64,000 nucleotides of DNA, from NCBI GenBank assembly GCA_035771175.1, contig CM069613.1, positions 6,072,001 to 6,136,000 on the forward strand, read 5' to 3'. Both the position numbers and the translations under genes were made by a program. Shown here one piece after another: positions 25,716-38,579 of this stretch (within the stretch, counting starts at the first letter, position 1; every line of letters begins with the position of its first letter). This DNA comes from Paratinospora sagittata. Lineage: Eukaryota > Streptophyta > Magnoliopsida > Ranunculales > Menispermaceae. Below the pieces are notes generated by a model that was not told the origin of the DNA, ran no database searches, and was given only the letters and a program-made list of their open reading frames with translations.

Positions 25716-28400
25716 TTAGAGAATGTAATCAATGTGATTAGATGATAGCAAGCTTGATCTATTGCATATGTTGGGAAAATTCAGAAAAAATGTTAATTGC
25801 TGAACTAGACAAAAAGATATTAATGTAAATTCGTTAGTGGAATCAGGAACAAAATAATATAACAATGAAAGATTAACTTTCTTTAAGATGGATTCGCCAA
25901 AATACCAAAACAAGAATCCTAGACTTTTACTGTCGCTTACACTTTTGCAGTTTAACAAACATAACAGTCGGAATAGTAGGTTAAAATACTCCTCTCCAAT
26001 AGGAACGATGATTTTGACTACTCTAAAGTGACCAGCCATCCCTCTAACATGCATCCTTATCATGATCTGCTTACAAAGGGAGGAAGAAGAATGCGGCAAA
26101 ATTGTTGGCCAAGACACAAGCAAATCCCATAAAAAGAAATCACCTGGAGCACCCTGATGCACTAAACAATTGGCATGAATAGTATTGAAGTAGTCATCAT
26201 TGGCATATAGATCTGGAAAATCATCAAACCTGAAACGTGAGGTACTTCAAGGTCACGTAGCGTTTACGACTTGATTATCCTTTCCAACCTAAAACTATTG
26301 GTAAACGGTATGATCCTATAAGAAAGCAAGCCACTTAGGATGTCAATAAAAAACTTTTTGTTGTTAGCTATTAGATGGAGTGCTTTCTGATTTGATTTAA
26401 TGACAAACTCTTTATGAATAAGTTAATGCTGCAAATGCCTCAAAGCCTGTAAGATAGAGTAAAAATCCTAATCATAAGTATAATAGTTCAATTTAGCCCC
26501 ATCAAACTTCTGGTTGAAAAATGTAGCAGGACAGTCCATTTTGGTTCAAAAAATCCCCCATTACCCTGTTCAGACACATCACAAAAGTAACCTAAAAAGC
26601 TTGCAGAAAGTTTGGTAATGGTATGATGATAGCGATTGTCATCTTTTCCTTATTAAACCAAAGGCGGCATCAATTTTTGAAGTCCACTCAAAAGGGCCAT
26701 CTTTCATGCAAGAGGTGATAGGAGCGTCAATACTACAAAAGCTCTAAATAAAGCACGGGCAGAAAATAGCAAAACCATGGGAGCTCGGAATCTGTGAAGG
26801 GAAATAGTGGTAGGTCAATCAACTACAGCCTGCACCTCAGACGTATCAACCCCTTGTGCAAATATCACAAGCCCTTGAAGACAACTGGACCAAGTAGAAA
26901 GGAATTGTTCTTAAGTTGTAAGTAAAACTATGCTTCAAGACTTGTAGGATAGTCTATAGATGCTAAAGATGTTTGGATTTTGAAGCACTATAGAGAAGAA
27001 CAATGTATAAGTACTTCCCCATATATATAAAAGTTTAGTCATAAGCCTCGTAAAAGTTAAAAGTGGCCTTGGAAAGGCCAAGTGACATAACCAACCACTC
27101 ATATAGGCCATCAAGCTTGGAAAAGAGCTTGATATGTTTTCTCCTTGAAGGTTGTTTTCCATTCATCTCCTAGTTGTATATGCATCATATGATAACCGCT
27201 GTGCAAATCAAGCTTGGAAAAGAGCTTGGCACCATGCAAAGTGACAATCACGCCCTTCAGTTGTGGAATGGACAAATGGTATGCCACCCTGATCTTGATG
27301 ATTATTCAACGATCAACACTCATTTATCGACTCTCTTCTTTCTTAGGAGTATGTAGTGTTGGGAATTGTGCACGGAACACCTTTTCTCGAATTTATCCTC
27401 TAGTCAATAATTTGCTATTTGTCGTTGTAGCTTGACATGCATGGTAGGAGACATACAATGATGTGGAAAGTTAGGAAGGGAAGATCTTAGGACAAGATCA
27501 ATGGCGTGTTGAAAATTTCGTATATGAGGTAGCGAACATTAGTTGGCTCAGCTCATCCAAACACGAAAGAAAGAGTCTAGTAATGGCTGCTTAAAATGTG
27601 GAAGGACAATAGGTATAACAATAAGGAAATCAATAACTAGTAAGACCATACCCGATCCATGACATGTTAACAGGTAGCTTGACTTCTGTTGGAAACATTG
27701 AAGGTGTTTGTGGATGTTAGAGAACGCTGTAACGCAAGTTGCTTCTCCTCATATATGAACATACAAGTGTTGAGCTCACCGTTATGTCTACATTTCTTAT
27801 CATACCACTAAAGGGTGACTCAAAAGTGACATGCATCCAAAAGGGCAATAAAACATTCTATATTATGAATGGATTTGGATGGGTTTCAATCTTTAGCTTC
27901 AACTTTTCAACCATATCTGTAGAGGCAATGTTATCTTTGAAACTATTGTCAATAATCACATTGCATCTCATACCCCTATGACTTACATTGAGTGCAAAAA
28001 ATAAAAGAATATTATACATCTTTCAAAAAGGATCTCTCTCTCATAATTAGGAGGAATACATTCTATTTCTTAATTCACTCCACATCTTTCTCATGAGCTT
28101 ATTTTCTGTGTACGAGTAAGTTGCAATTCATCCTACCACACACACTAGAACGTGCGTAAGTATATATTTCAATTGCAACAAGTTTCACATGCCAAGGGTC
28201 CTCCAAATTTTTGTAGTCAACAAACTTTTTCTATCTAATTTACCCAATCAACCAAACTGTCAAGGTGTAATTTGACATAAAACTTAACAGTAGCAGAACT
28301 GTAGAATTGTGTTAATTTTTCTTCTACTTGCGGCCACCCCAGCCGTCTTGTGGTTTTCTACGTTGATTTGGAAGAATTCTTACAGTGAGCTTTCTCTACA
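25716..28400 (-). pseudogene. Very degenerate Ty3/gypsy polyprotein, antisense
   Basis: Reading the minus strand from 28400 downward, the pieces follow gypsy order: an aspartic-protease region (CNVIIDNSFKDNIAS near 27960-27900, then MVEKLKLKIETHPNPF), reverse transcriptase (TPKKEES near 27350, KLFSKLDLHSGYH near 27210, DEWKTTFKEK), RNase H (FEWTSKIDAAFGLIK near 26680), and the integrase zinc-finger region (HQGAPGDFFLWDLL at 26160, then HVRGMAGHFRVVK near 26030). The catalytic core of the integrase and both LTRs are not recognisable. Stops and frameshifts are everywhere. This is an old relic lying directly downstream of dymeclin. Confidence 0.75.
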
Positions 28401-29943
28401 ACCAATCAGTAAGAACATAGTGGGTCAAGTTTGTAGTTCTCTTTGTGACTTTTTTCAGCATGCTTGAAAATGAAATTTATATACATGTTATTAAAAAGAG
28501 ACTTTAGAAGCTCAGACCAAGTGAGTCAACCGTTACAGAAAGCTTTTTTACTAGATTATATATATATATATATATCATTTGTTAGTAATGGGGTCCTCTT
28601 TTTTCCTGCTTCCTTGGATTCTTCAAAGCTTTTCCAACTTGTGTGCACAAGGATGTATTAAATAAATTAACTGACTTCACTAGTAGAAGACTTTTTATTT
28701 TTTATTTTTTTTTATTTTCATCAACTTCTCTAGTTGAGTTTTGGAAAGGTAAGAAAAGCTTATATTAATTAAAAAGAAACATAAATACAAAAGGCAAATT
28801 TCAAATAAAATGCATTTTAAAACTAAAAACTATAGAACACAATTAAACTCTTTCAAGTCGTTGGGAAGATCTTCTACAAGTTAGTTCGCATGGTCTTTAT
28901 TCGAGTTTTTTATGCTACTAGTCGTTGTGTTCGTCTTTTTGGTCCTATTGATTGGTCTCGACTTTTTTTGGTCTTAGTGTCAACATTTTCTGATCTTGTA
29001 TTAGTACTCAAAAAAATGTCGCTGAGAAGATCTTTTGGAAACTCATAGCTGTAGCTATGTTTGAGAGAGCATCCAATACTTTTGTTTGACTTCTTTATTA
29101 GAATAAACAATAGCCCTATATTTTCTCTTAGGAATTTCATAACACACAATCAAATAGTATTTTTTCAACTCACAGCAAATGAATTATAGATAAAAAAATA
29201 ATTAGAAATATGGTACCAAAATAACAGAAAAATATAAAATAAATAAAATTAAAAAAAAAACAAAATTTAAAAAACACAGCATTTTGGGCAAATTTATAAC
29301 AGTTTAGATAATAGTGAGTTGTTATTTGGAAATATTTCGTTGGTAAAAGAACTTCGTCGTCAGCAAGTATTGATGTTATAATAATAAAACTGATAAAAAA
29401 AAAAATATTATTATCATCATTAGTTTCAAACTAGCAAAAAATAAAAAGAATAAAGGAGCTATCTCTCTGGGCCGCTCAAAATTGGATACTCTCATTTGAC
29501 TCAAACCGGGACTAATTCAAACCTGGCCCCTACAAGGCGTGTAAATTGGTAATTAAAGGCGAATTGGGAGGGAAGCTTAGGGTAATCATTCATGCATTAT
29601 TGCTCCAATGGTCCCCATTCCCTATTTTGCGACACCTGTTACCTCCGTGACCCAAACAGTTTGACTCAAGGTCAAACTCTCATCATCTGACATGTCGTTG
29701 CCATGTCAGAATATTGAATGACCAATCAGAATCGAAGCACGCTCGTGACTGCTCCCGACACGTATCTCGTAGTTCGTGTCGGATTTTCGTACACGTGTCG
29801 GACTTGCGGCTCTTGACGTGTCGCGTACTTTTTTTTTTTTTGTTCTCTCTTTTGTCTTTCTCGTGAGCAATTTTGTCTGTTACTTCGGCGGATGGACCCA
29901 CCACCCACCGCGTTTTTGAATTTGAATTTATTTTTATTTTTTA

Positions 29944-29998
<55 letters not shown>

Positions 29999-30130
29999 CA
30001 TTTTATTCCTTCCACAAATTGAATTCTCACACGATAAATATATATGATCATCTCATTTCATCATCACAAGTATTGTATAACTCAAACCAAAATCCATGTT
30101 CTTTTACAACCTAACTATGTGATAATATAT
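28401..30130. other. Intergenic AT-rich DNA with a promoter-like patch and (TA)n
   Basis: No gene is seen. A less AT-rich patch (about 29460-29910) contains several ACGT-core motifs. A (TA)n microsatellite fills about 29950-29997. Confidence 0.45.
29691..29822. promoter_or_regulatory. Cluster of ACGTGTC / G-box-like motifs
   Basis: Within about 130 bp lie ACACGTGTC (29791-29799), TGACGTGTC (29814-29822), GACACGTATC (near 29757) and two CATGTC boxes. CACGTGTC and ACGTGTC are core sites of bZIP (ABRE/G-box) factors in plants. No gene is visible next to it, so the function is open. Confidence 0.35.
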
Positions 30131-30140
30131 ACATGTAGGA

Positions 30141-30380
30141 TGTGTTCAGTGGCTACTCAAGATTCGAATTTAAACCTTATGAATATAAGGTCTCGGGTTC
30201 GAAACTTAGGAGAGGCCCAACACTATTCATAAATAGTGAATAGTGTCGATAAAAGACTCTACATACAAGAGCACTTATGTGGCTGGTTGTACGAGAGTGA
30301 AACAATATTATGACATCCATAAAGGCTGAGGGTATTAAGTCCCTATCACCCTGAGTAGGGGCACTTTGTGTGCAACCCAC
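30141..30380 (+). repeat. tRNA-like-headed repeat (SINE-like), diverged copy
   Basis: It starts tgttcagtggctactcaa (A-box-like), carries gggttcgaaactt (B-box-like), and then gagaggcccaacactattca and atagtgaatagtgtcgat, matching in order the units in the palindrome at 36349-36821 and the copy at 46641-46852. No poly(A) tail or TSD is evident. Confidence 0.5.
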
Positions 30381-33300
30381 AAATATTCAGCACAAGGGAT
30401 CACCATGACCATCACCAAACTCATTACACCATCAACCTTTCCAGCATCAATATTCCCTCAAGCTTATTCACCAATACATTCAATTTTCAATTCTCATGCA
30501 AATATAAAATTCAAGCCATATTTAATCATTTAAACTACTAAATATCATTCATTCAAATACATTTCCATGAATTTAAATTTCAATCCAATTCAAGACTCAT
30601 GAGCAGTTGAAAATGCTAATATACCATTTCTGTGGTTAATCTAGATATTTCCATAAGAAAGAACAGTGAAAATAGATGTTCAATTCATATTTTCATTAGT
30701 TATCAATTTTATTTTTTTACTGGAACATATATCAATTTTATTAAAAATATGAAACATTCCTAAAATTATTTTGTCCACATCGACATGTGTAAAATCAATT
30801 ATACTATCATTCAACCACCTTCAACAGATATTTTATTGAAGTTTTACATGTTCGCGGAGGTCGCGAAAGTAAATTTTACTTACCAAAATCATATATTTAG
30901 TTACTAAAAATATCAAAGCATATCCAAAAATCACAATCTTGGTATCAAAATGTCTGGAATTCAGTTCTCTACGATTCTATGGTCTCAAACAGGAGTTTCA
31001 CTGGATTCCAATTCTATTTTATTTACTGAAAATAATTACAATACTGTTTACAGTATTGTTCACAATACTGTTCATCAGAGACAAGTATAATTTTACTAAC
31101 ATTGTCAAACGGTCTTCAAAAATTATGAAATTAGTATCGATGGACTCAAAATAGTCCATTCTACCATTCTATAGCCTTAAACTAGAGTTTCATCGGGTTT
31201 TAATATGATTCAAAAGGTCTCTAATATCAACTCTAACTTTCAACAACCATAAAAATCTCAAATGAACAAATAAATGAAATCTAACCACATATTCGGGGCT
31301 TCTATAGTCTAGGGAGTGTTGTTCAACCCTTTGAGTAAATTTTCATTCAAGTCGGGTCAAAATCTAAATTTTAAAAATACTGTAAAATGGCTCCCATAGC
31401 AAAAATTACTCATAGATAATTGTTACATCTATCTTAATTATCAATTTCACAAAAAAATTGAGTAAAAAATAATTACCGTAGATCCCAATTCAGCGAATAT
31501 CCCTCCTTCCACCCCTTTTTCTCCTCTCCTTCTCTTTGTTCTCTCTTTCTTTGTTTGTTTGTTTGTTTTTTTTTTTTTCTTTTTTCTTTTTTTTTTGTTT
31601 CTTTTCAACCACGTTGGAGAGAGAGAGATTAAAAAGGGAGGGGATAAGTGTAAAAAATAAAATTTGATTTCATGCTACCCATATCATTAAATAAAACAAC
31701 TCTCCCACTTTAATAGTTAATTCATCAAATGATTTAATCATTAATTCATTTCTTAATTTATAAGTAATAATCAACTTCCTCATCTTATTCTTTAATTCAT
31801 TAAATCATACTATAATCCACATATTTAATTAACCAATCTTATTTATCTTATTAAATTTATATTATTTATTTAATAATTTTATTTATTTATTCATATCCTT
31901 AGATATAACATGTATTTTTATATACACATATATTTAGTTTTTATATATAAAATACGTATATTATATATCTTGATATATACCTAAGTCAACGTATATATTT
32001 AATTAAATTTACAAAATATTACAAATATATTCTATATTTTTAAGAAAGTTAACAACAGTCGATTAAGCCGCCATACTCTCCAGAATATCTTACCATGACT
32101 TTAGAAAATTAAAAAAAAAAAAAACAGAAATTAAAGAAAAGAAAGGAATTAGTAATTGGGTCAAAATTGACATGCACGCAGAAATATAAAGAAAGTTAAC
32201 AACAGTCCATTAAGCCGCCATACTCTCCAGAATATCTTACCATGACTTTAGAACAAAAAAACAAAAAAAAGAAAAAAAAGAAAGAAAGAAAAGAAATATA
32301 AAGGAAGTAGAAATTGGGTCAAAATTGATAAGTTTACATGCATGATTTCATTTAGTACACACCCTTAAACTGTATATTGGATAGATGCGCGCTCTCATAT
32401 CATATCATGTATATATTAATATATGATTCGAAGAAATTTAATATACATATGAAGAATATGTGCCGAAAATATATATGAATAACACTCCTCAAATATAAAA
32501 ACAGATGGAGAATGATTACATAATTAAATGAACAAACTATATAGGAAAAATATCTTATTCACCACTTTTTTCGTCAAGAATATTATTATTTGGAAAACAA
32601 ATATAAGAAAATAACAATATATCATAAGAATGAAACCTAAAGGGAGGAAGGAGTGAGAATGGTGTAGAACGCAGATAAAAAGAAAAGTTTATTCTGTACT
32701 CGTGGAATTTACAATGAAGGACTGAGTACTTCTCATACATATACTGAGTAAAACAAGTTATATAAAGTCAAGGGCATCTATTCCCCAATGGTGAAAATTA
32801 ATGTATTGCACTTAAAAAAAAAAGTAGTTTGCCCCTTTGACGTATTAAAGCAGATAAGTGAACAAAGTTAATTGACCACAACAACTGAATTGTACTTATT
32901 GAGTTTAGAATCTTCAATATATTTTAGGTCAAGTTATGGCATAATTGATAAGTCTTTGATTAGAGTCAAGGTAAAGTCTATATAATTAACATGATATGTA
33001 GGTAATCCAAGTAAGTTTTAGCCCTAGTGGTACTAAAGCCTTGTATTATCTATATGAGAAATGCTTTTAGGATCCAAAAAATTATACTCATGCTGATGTG
33101 GTATATGATAAGTGGAAAACTTTTTTTTTTTTTTTTCCTGACGATATGGTGTATTGTCAAGTTAACTTAGGTATAGAGTTGTGTATATATGTTGGGTCAT
33201 TTTAGCACTCCTCTATTTATATTGATACCTTTGTACCTTTCAACCAAAAAACAAAAAGTTGTAGCCCTCTTAATCCAAAATATTGTTTAAGAAGTTTTAA

Positions 33301-33478
33301 TATATAAAAAATTCATTTATAATTGAATTGGAAAATGGTGGGTTTGCATTAGAGGTTTTCTTTTTCTTCCCCCTCCACCCCCACAAAAAAAAAAAGAAGG
33401 TAATTAGAGGCTTTCTAACGCGTTTACCTATGTTAATTTGGTAACTTTTGTGATAGGGAGAGCTAAATTGCTTATATA
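30381..33478. other. AT-rich intergenic DNA, no gene recognised
   Basis: Only low-complexity DNA is visible (T-rich tract 31545-31600, TA-rich stretches 31900-32000), apart from the tandem duplication listed separately. Confidence 0.45.
32042..32330 (+). repeat. Tandem duplication, period ~147 bp, two copies
   Basis: The sequence aagaaagttaacaacagtc ... catactctccagaatatc ... aattgggtcaaaattga occurs from 32042 and again from 32189. The copies differ mainly in an A-rich tract in the middle. Confidence 0.85.
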
Positions 33479-33762
33479 TGTTAATGATAACTTAATATGC
33501 ATTGTGGACTCTTATCTAATAGTTATAGCTTTTAAGTTGAGTGATTTCTTATATGTTATTAGAGCGTTAATTTTACAAGACGTTTTGAGTTTAAGTCTTA
33601 TTATTGACATTTGTATAATTGATATTTCTCTTCTTTTATCTTTTTTCCGGCTCTCTACGTACAGAATGAGGCTGCACGTGCGGGAGAGTGTTGATGATTG
33701 TTTGATATATATTATTGGGTACTTATCTAACAACTATAACTTTTAGGTTGTGATTTCTAACA
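33479..33762 (+). mobile_element. TRIM (terminal-repeat retrotransposon in miniature), with TSD
   Basis: Two direct terminal repeats, 33479-33553 and 33689-33762 (75 and 74 bp, diverged), both start TGTT. The right one ends CTAACA; the left has decayed to CTTATA. Right after the left repeat comes tgttattagagc (33554-33565), a decayed initiator-Met tRNA primer-binding site (tggtatcagagc). Just before the right repeat lies a purine tract (gcgggagag). A 5-bp duplication ATATA flanks it (33474-33478, 33763-33767). It has no coding capacity, as is normal for TRIMs. Confidence 0.75.
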
Positions 33763-33767
33763 ATATA

Positions 33768-35659
33768 TACTACCTAACAAGTACTCTTTATGATTTAAAA
33801 ATATAATTGACTTTTGGGAAGGGAAAAAGTGTGTGTAAATTATAATCAACAACTACAAGCTGCGCTTTTGCATATTTATATGTATAAATGGGGATCATAT
33901 TAGGCAGAGATATAATCATAGAGGATATGCGTGAAGAAGTTAAAAGTTAAAAAAACTCATCATAGGAGGTTTCGATGATGATTTATAAGCAATGAACTTC
34001 AAGGTTAAAAACCTCTTTTGCATGTAAATATGTCTTATTAATTGGTTTAGCACTTTATTGTTGGAGATGAAGACAAGGGATTTTTTATTTTAGAAGGAGC
34101 TTCAATCATTTATATGTAGACCCTATAAGGCATCTTTTACAAACATAATTAATATATACCATTACTCAATCCTTGAAAACGACAGAAGTACATGGATTAG
34201 TTGCAAGACTTTTTTGTGTCCTTGTATGCTGCCTTGCTCCTTCATCATTAGCTTCTTTCCCCCCATCTTATAGACACAATGTGAAATCTGACTACCATGT
34301 CATGCTCAATAAGGCATTTAAAATTTCATCATGTACATATTTAACTTTTTCAAGTCCAAAGAAATGTCATTCGACCATGATTAGATTTGATCGAGCCAAC
34401 CACATTATTTTATTATGTTAATTGTACTACAAATAATTGTCTTATAACTTGTTAGTTTTTATTTTCTCAAAAAAGTAAAATACTTAATTTTCTCAAGAAT
34501 ATAGAAAATTTGTGTGGCGTTTGATTGCAAATATTTTCTCGAATTTCTTTTTTCTCAATTACCTTTATTTTTTATAATTAATTAGTGTATGCATTTATTC
34601 AATAAAAGTTTTTTTTACTTTTCATTCTCTTTGCATCATTTGATCAGCGTGAAATGATTATTAAACAACCATGAGAATTTTTATTTTATTTTTTAAATTT
34701 ACTTAAGAAACTATCTTAAGAAAACTACGGGCTTGTTTGATTCAAAATTTAAAAATAGTTTTTAAAAACATAATGCTTTAAAACTGCTTTTAGGGTACTC
34801 TTTTAAGAGAACAAACAAACAATAAAAAGTTATTTTCTTTTCTTGTTATCATCACAAAATTTAAATTTGAAAAAAAAGGGGTTTTTAAGAATTTCAAAAA
34901 CAACCTAATCAAATACGTTTTGAATTCTATACCAAACAGCCCTGCATTTTTTCGAAAAAACTTTTCTTAGCTATCAAAAAGGCTCTTTGTGAACCCCAAC
35001 CCAATTACTTAATTAAAAAAAAATAATTTCACAACTAAAACTATATATAGTCTATATCAACATTAGTCTATCTGATTGTGTTTTAATGAAAATCTTAATG
35101 CATGTACTACATGATCTAATATATTATGATGGCAAAGTTAAATTACTATCTATTATTGTAGATAGAATATTTTATCACTCTAAGTCATATTAATGTTGTT
35201 GAAATATCAACCATCTAGGTTATGGGCTATAATATAATGTATGTAAACTTTAAATAGTAAAGTGATCAATAACTTGCAAGTTGTTTTTATTGTTTTGTGA
35301 AAGAAAATTGAGTCCGCATCGATAATCGACAAAATAGTAACATCTTTTTAAATGGTTACAACACTAGTTATATTCCAGCTAACTACCTTACCACTAAAAC
35401 CTCTTATTATTACATCATCAAATTTTCAAGAATCTTTTTGAAGATTTTTCATTCAAAACTTTTCTTAATTTGTTGAATTGTGAATTTGTAATAAATTTGA
35501 GCATATTAGGAAATCCACCGTGATATTCTAAGTAGTCTTCCATTTATTACAAGGAGATGGCTATAATTAATGATAAGCTCCAGCATCTCAAGTTTGTACA
35601 ATTTTTAAGAGAGAGAGAGAAAAACAATTGTTCGGACAACGTGCCTAGTGTTCAGGCGC
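33768..35659. other. AT-rich intergenic DNA with a probable MITE
   Basis: No gene is visible. At about 34729-34943 the ends read gggcttgtttg and caaacagccc, an imperfect inverted terminal repeat of hAT/MITE type around A/T-rich DNA; no TSD could be found. Confidence 0.35.
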
Positions 35660-37289
35660 CAAATTTTTTATATAAAGAACCCTCCTCCATCCTCGTATCT
35701 CACACCAAATTACCTTTCATTGTGATTTTTTTTTCTTTTTCACTCATTTTGAGTTTTTGATCTTTTGAAACTCTCTTTCGAGACTCTCTGTGCTGTGCAA
35801 CGCAGTTCTGTCCAGAGGAAATTGTCAGTTCTGAAAAAAGTTCTTATCCAAGGGTGGAGAACGAAACATAAGTTTGAGTGTCTTATAACTTTTATTAAAG
35901 TTTACATTCATTTATGACTGATTTGGTTGGTCTTATTTGAAAGCTATCAGCTTATACAAGTAATACTGAATGCCCTAACCTTGTACGTAGTGATACCGAC
36001 CTTGATAAGGATCACTAGACGTTGCTAAATCCAGTATAATTGTTAAGTAAAGATCGGACCAGTTCATGCATTGGCATCATACATAGCACCACCTAGAGAC
36101 GTATGTGGTTCATGATTCATAGAATAGTTTGGAGCGATGCTTGCTATTCATTATATTTTTTTGGAGAGGGACGTACGATGAGAACCTCACTACAGCTGGG
36201 GAGAGACATCTGTACGTAAATCCAGAACATCGTTCCTGAGGAGGGACGTACAATGAGAACCCGGTTTGTAACACCCCGTAAATTTAAGTAAATGACGTAC
36301 ACGTATATTGAGATGTATAATACACATATATTATACATAAGGCCTTTTTGTCACACCCCGCAGGATGTGATGAGTACTCTACCCCTCAACCACACAGGTC
36401 TATTGGGAGCACTCCAGCCGTACATACCACATAATATTGTCACATCCCAGTACACAACATAGTACCCCCGGGATCATTTGTCCATACTATTCACTCATGA
36501 ATAGTACAGGGCCTCTCCCAGATTCGAACTCACAACCTCATAAGGTTTGATTTCGCAATCTGAGTAACCACTGAGCCAATGGTTCAGTGGTTACTCAGAT
36601 TGCGAAATCAAACCTTATGAGGTTGTGAGTTCGAATCTGGGGGAGGCCCTGTACTATTCATGAGTGAATAGTATGGACAAATGATCCCGGGGGTACTAGA
36701 CGCTGCGGTGTGCTGTGTACTGGGATGTGACAATATTATGTGGTATGTACGGCTGGAGTGCTCCCAATAGACCTGTGTGGTTGAGGGGTAGAGTACTCAT
36801 CACATCCTGCGGGGTGTGACACGGTTACTCCTGGGAAGGGACATCTGTACGTGAACTCAGGCGATGTACATTCATCAAACCATTACGAGACGGTGTCATG
36901 CATACATACATATTGAATTGATTATGATGCTCTGATGTGTATTTAAGACATTTGATTATAAAGTTTTCTTTATTAATTGTTACATTCATGAACTATTTTA
37001 CCCACTGAGCGTGTAGGTCACCCCGTTGTTATCCAATTTTTCATAGGAGATTAGGGTGGACTGGGTGCAGGTTTTTGGGCCCACATTTTGTACCATTTGT
37101 ATTATTCATTGGGAATATTTGAGAGAATGTTCCCTTAACTATTTCATATACAAAAATATTCTGAAATTAATGAAATCAGACTTATACTTAAACTATACTT
37201 CCGCACACTCTGTTATTATCGTTATAATGCATTCGCGCCCCGTCCGTGAGTGTCCCGCCGGTTTAGGCGCGTCCGGACGGGGTGTGACA
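35660..37289 (+). repeat. LTR-like region ending at 37289 (5' boundary not determined)
   Basis: The right end cggggtgtgaca is followed 5 bp later by a primer-binding site, so this is the 3' edge of a left LTR. A TATA-type promoter (tatataaag, near 35671) and a T-rich leader fit the U3/R part. The region includes a ~75-bp tandem pair (gagggacgtac..atgagaac, at about 36166 and 36240), the second copy being split by the insertion 36267-36821. No matching right LTR was found in the window. Confidence 0.45.
36267..36821. mobile_element. 555-bp TG...CA insertion containing a long palindrome, TSD CGGTT
   Basis: The insertion starts TGTAACACCCCG and ends CGGGGTGTGACA, with CGGTT on both sides (36262-36266, 36822-36826). 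Removing it restores the host tandem repeat, which independently confirms the edges. Bases 36349-36821 form a near-perfect inverted repeat of about 230-bp arms centred at 36579; the right arm has about 12 extra bases. Each arm is headed by tggttcagtgg and gagttcgaatctgg, resembling tRNA A and B boxes. Confidence 0.8.
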
Positions 37290-37294
37290 TTTAA

Positions 37295-37304
37295 TGGTAT
37301 CAGA
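37295..37304 (+). other. Primer-binding site (initiator-Met tRNA type)
   Basis: TGGTATCAGA sits 5 bp after the LTR end. It matches the 3' end complement of plant initiator methionine tRNA used by many LTR retrotransposons. Confidence 0.75.
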
Positions 37305-37647
37305 ATGTAAGGCCCACAGCCCGCCCAAATTCACCAAATTAGGGGAAGAAATTATTTATTAGATATATATACCTCTAGAACTATATATATATATATGAAT
37401 TATATATAGTTGAGATTTATATTAAACTATAGAGTTTTTATATAGTTTAGATTTAAATATATATATATATAGTTATGAATGAATATATATATATATATCA
37501 TATTGCCAATAGAAAAATTTGGATTAAATGATGGCATAAACATTAAGAGAAAAATAGAAAATATTCTCCAACGGACAAAACATAAATCTTAAAAATGTTA
37601 GGAATATATTTTGTATCTTTCACAAATTTATTTCCTTTCAGCAAAGA

Positions 37648-38507
37648 ATGGCCTCAAGTGAAGGAGCGACTTTAAGTAGTAGGGAACCAATTCCCATTAG
37701 ACTCAAGGAATTATCCAAAAGGGAGGTTATGACTATGAGGAGTATTGATAATAGAGATCTCCGTCTCCATCCGATCCTTCACGAAAAACTCGCAACACTG
37801 GGGTGGTTGAACATAACAAAAGTTGAGGGTAACGTCTCTTACAACTTGTTGAAATCCTTCTACGGAGCCATGAATTGCGTAGGACTTCAAGAAGATGAGA
37901 TCAACCCTGTTTTGGAGACAACGGTCAGGGGAACAAAGATTTCTATCAACATCGAAATTATTGCGCGACTTATGGAGATTCCAATTGAAGAAAGAATCAT
38001 TGATCCACACGAACCCCAGACAGTTGTATAGATCGCAGAGTCCAACGAACAGTTGTTCAATTTCCTCGCCAAAGGGCCGTACATCCAATCAACGTACACC
38101 AACCTCCCAAACAACCTCCTTAAACCATCTCTTGCCGGCCTTGGAAAGATCGTATTCGGCAACATCTTGCCAGAAAGGGGACTAGAGGCATTATGTCAAG
38201 GGCTCAACTTCTTGTGGTATATTGCATAGAGAAGAAAATTAAGGTCTCCCTACCTCATATCATCATCTAACAAATGTTGAGGGTGATTCAAAACCCTTTA
38301 AGAAAGGATCTCCTAGACTACGGAGTCTTGATCATGAGGATGCTATACGAGGCAAACGTCAACACTTTTGATGAGTCTTCGAAGCAGATTGCTGAGGCGG
38401 TTACAACACCGTCTATCTTCAAGACATATGTCACAAGTGGAGGGGTAACTGACGAGGAAGTATTCGGCTCGAACTTTAATGGCGAAAGAATTAGAGACGA
38501 AAAATGA
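37648..38507 (+). pseudogene. Broken ORF similar to 'putative plant transposon protein' domain
   Basis: The first 127 codons are open (HEKLATLGWLNITKVEGN, then a VRGTKISINIEIIARLMEIP stretch). This follows the layout of the plant transposon-protein domain: an NLLKSFYGAM helix, then a VRG beta turn, then an IN..LMEIP stretch. The frame closes at a TAG where CAG is expected (38029-38031), continues through FLAKGPYIQ and LEALCQGLNFLWYIA, and resumes in another frame as MLRVIQNPLRKDLLDYGVLI up to 38507. It is probably the coding part of a non-autonomous LTR element, lying 344 bp after the primer-binding site. No catalytic role is known for this domain. Confidence 0.6.
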
Positions 38508-38579
38508 CATTGTTACCGAAAAAGTCGACGCAAGATTTCTGTTAGGGAGGTACCAAATAATGAGCCAAACCAGAACCAT

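Noticed and set aside
29726..30001. Minus-strand open frame with Tyr-Ile repeats
   Set aside because: It is the translation of a (TA)n microsatellite.
30939..31154. Small open frame with hydrophobic segment
   Set aside because: Random AT-rich frame; it includes repeats of 'tactgtt' type and no family match.
34173..34421. Open frame that looks like a secreted peptide (hydrophobic N terminus, several Cys)
   Set aside because: It begins at TTG, not ATG, has no visible promoter or homologue, and lies in AT-rich noncoding DNA.
34729..34943. hAT-type MITE
   Set aside because: The ends resemble an inverted repeat but no 8-bp target duplication was found; kept only as a possibility in the intergenic entry.
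36580..36650. Possible tRNA gene (A- and B-box-like motifs)
   Set aside because: No cloverleaf can be drawn, and the sequence is one arm of a dispersed, palindromic repeat.
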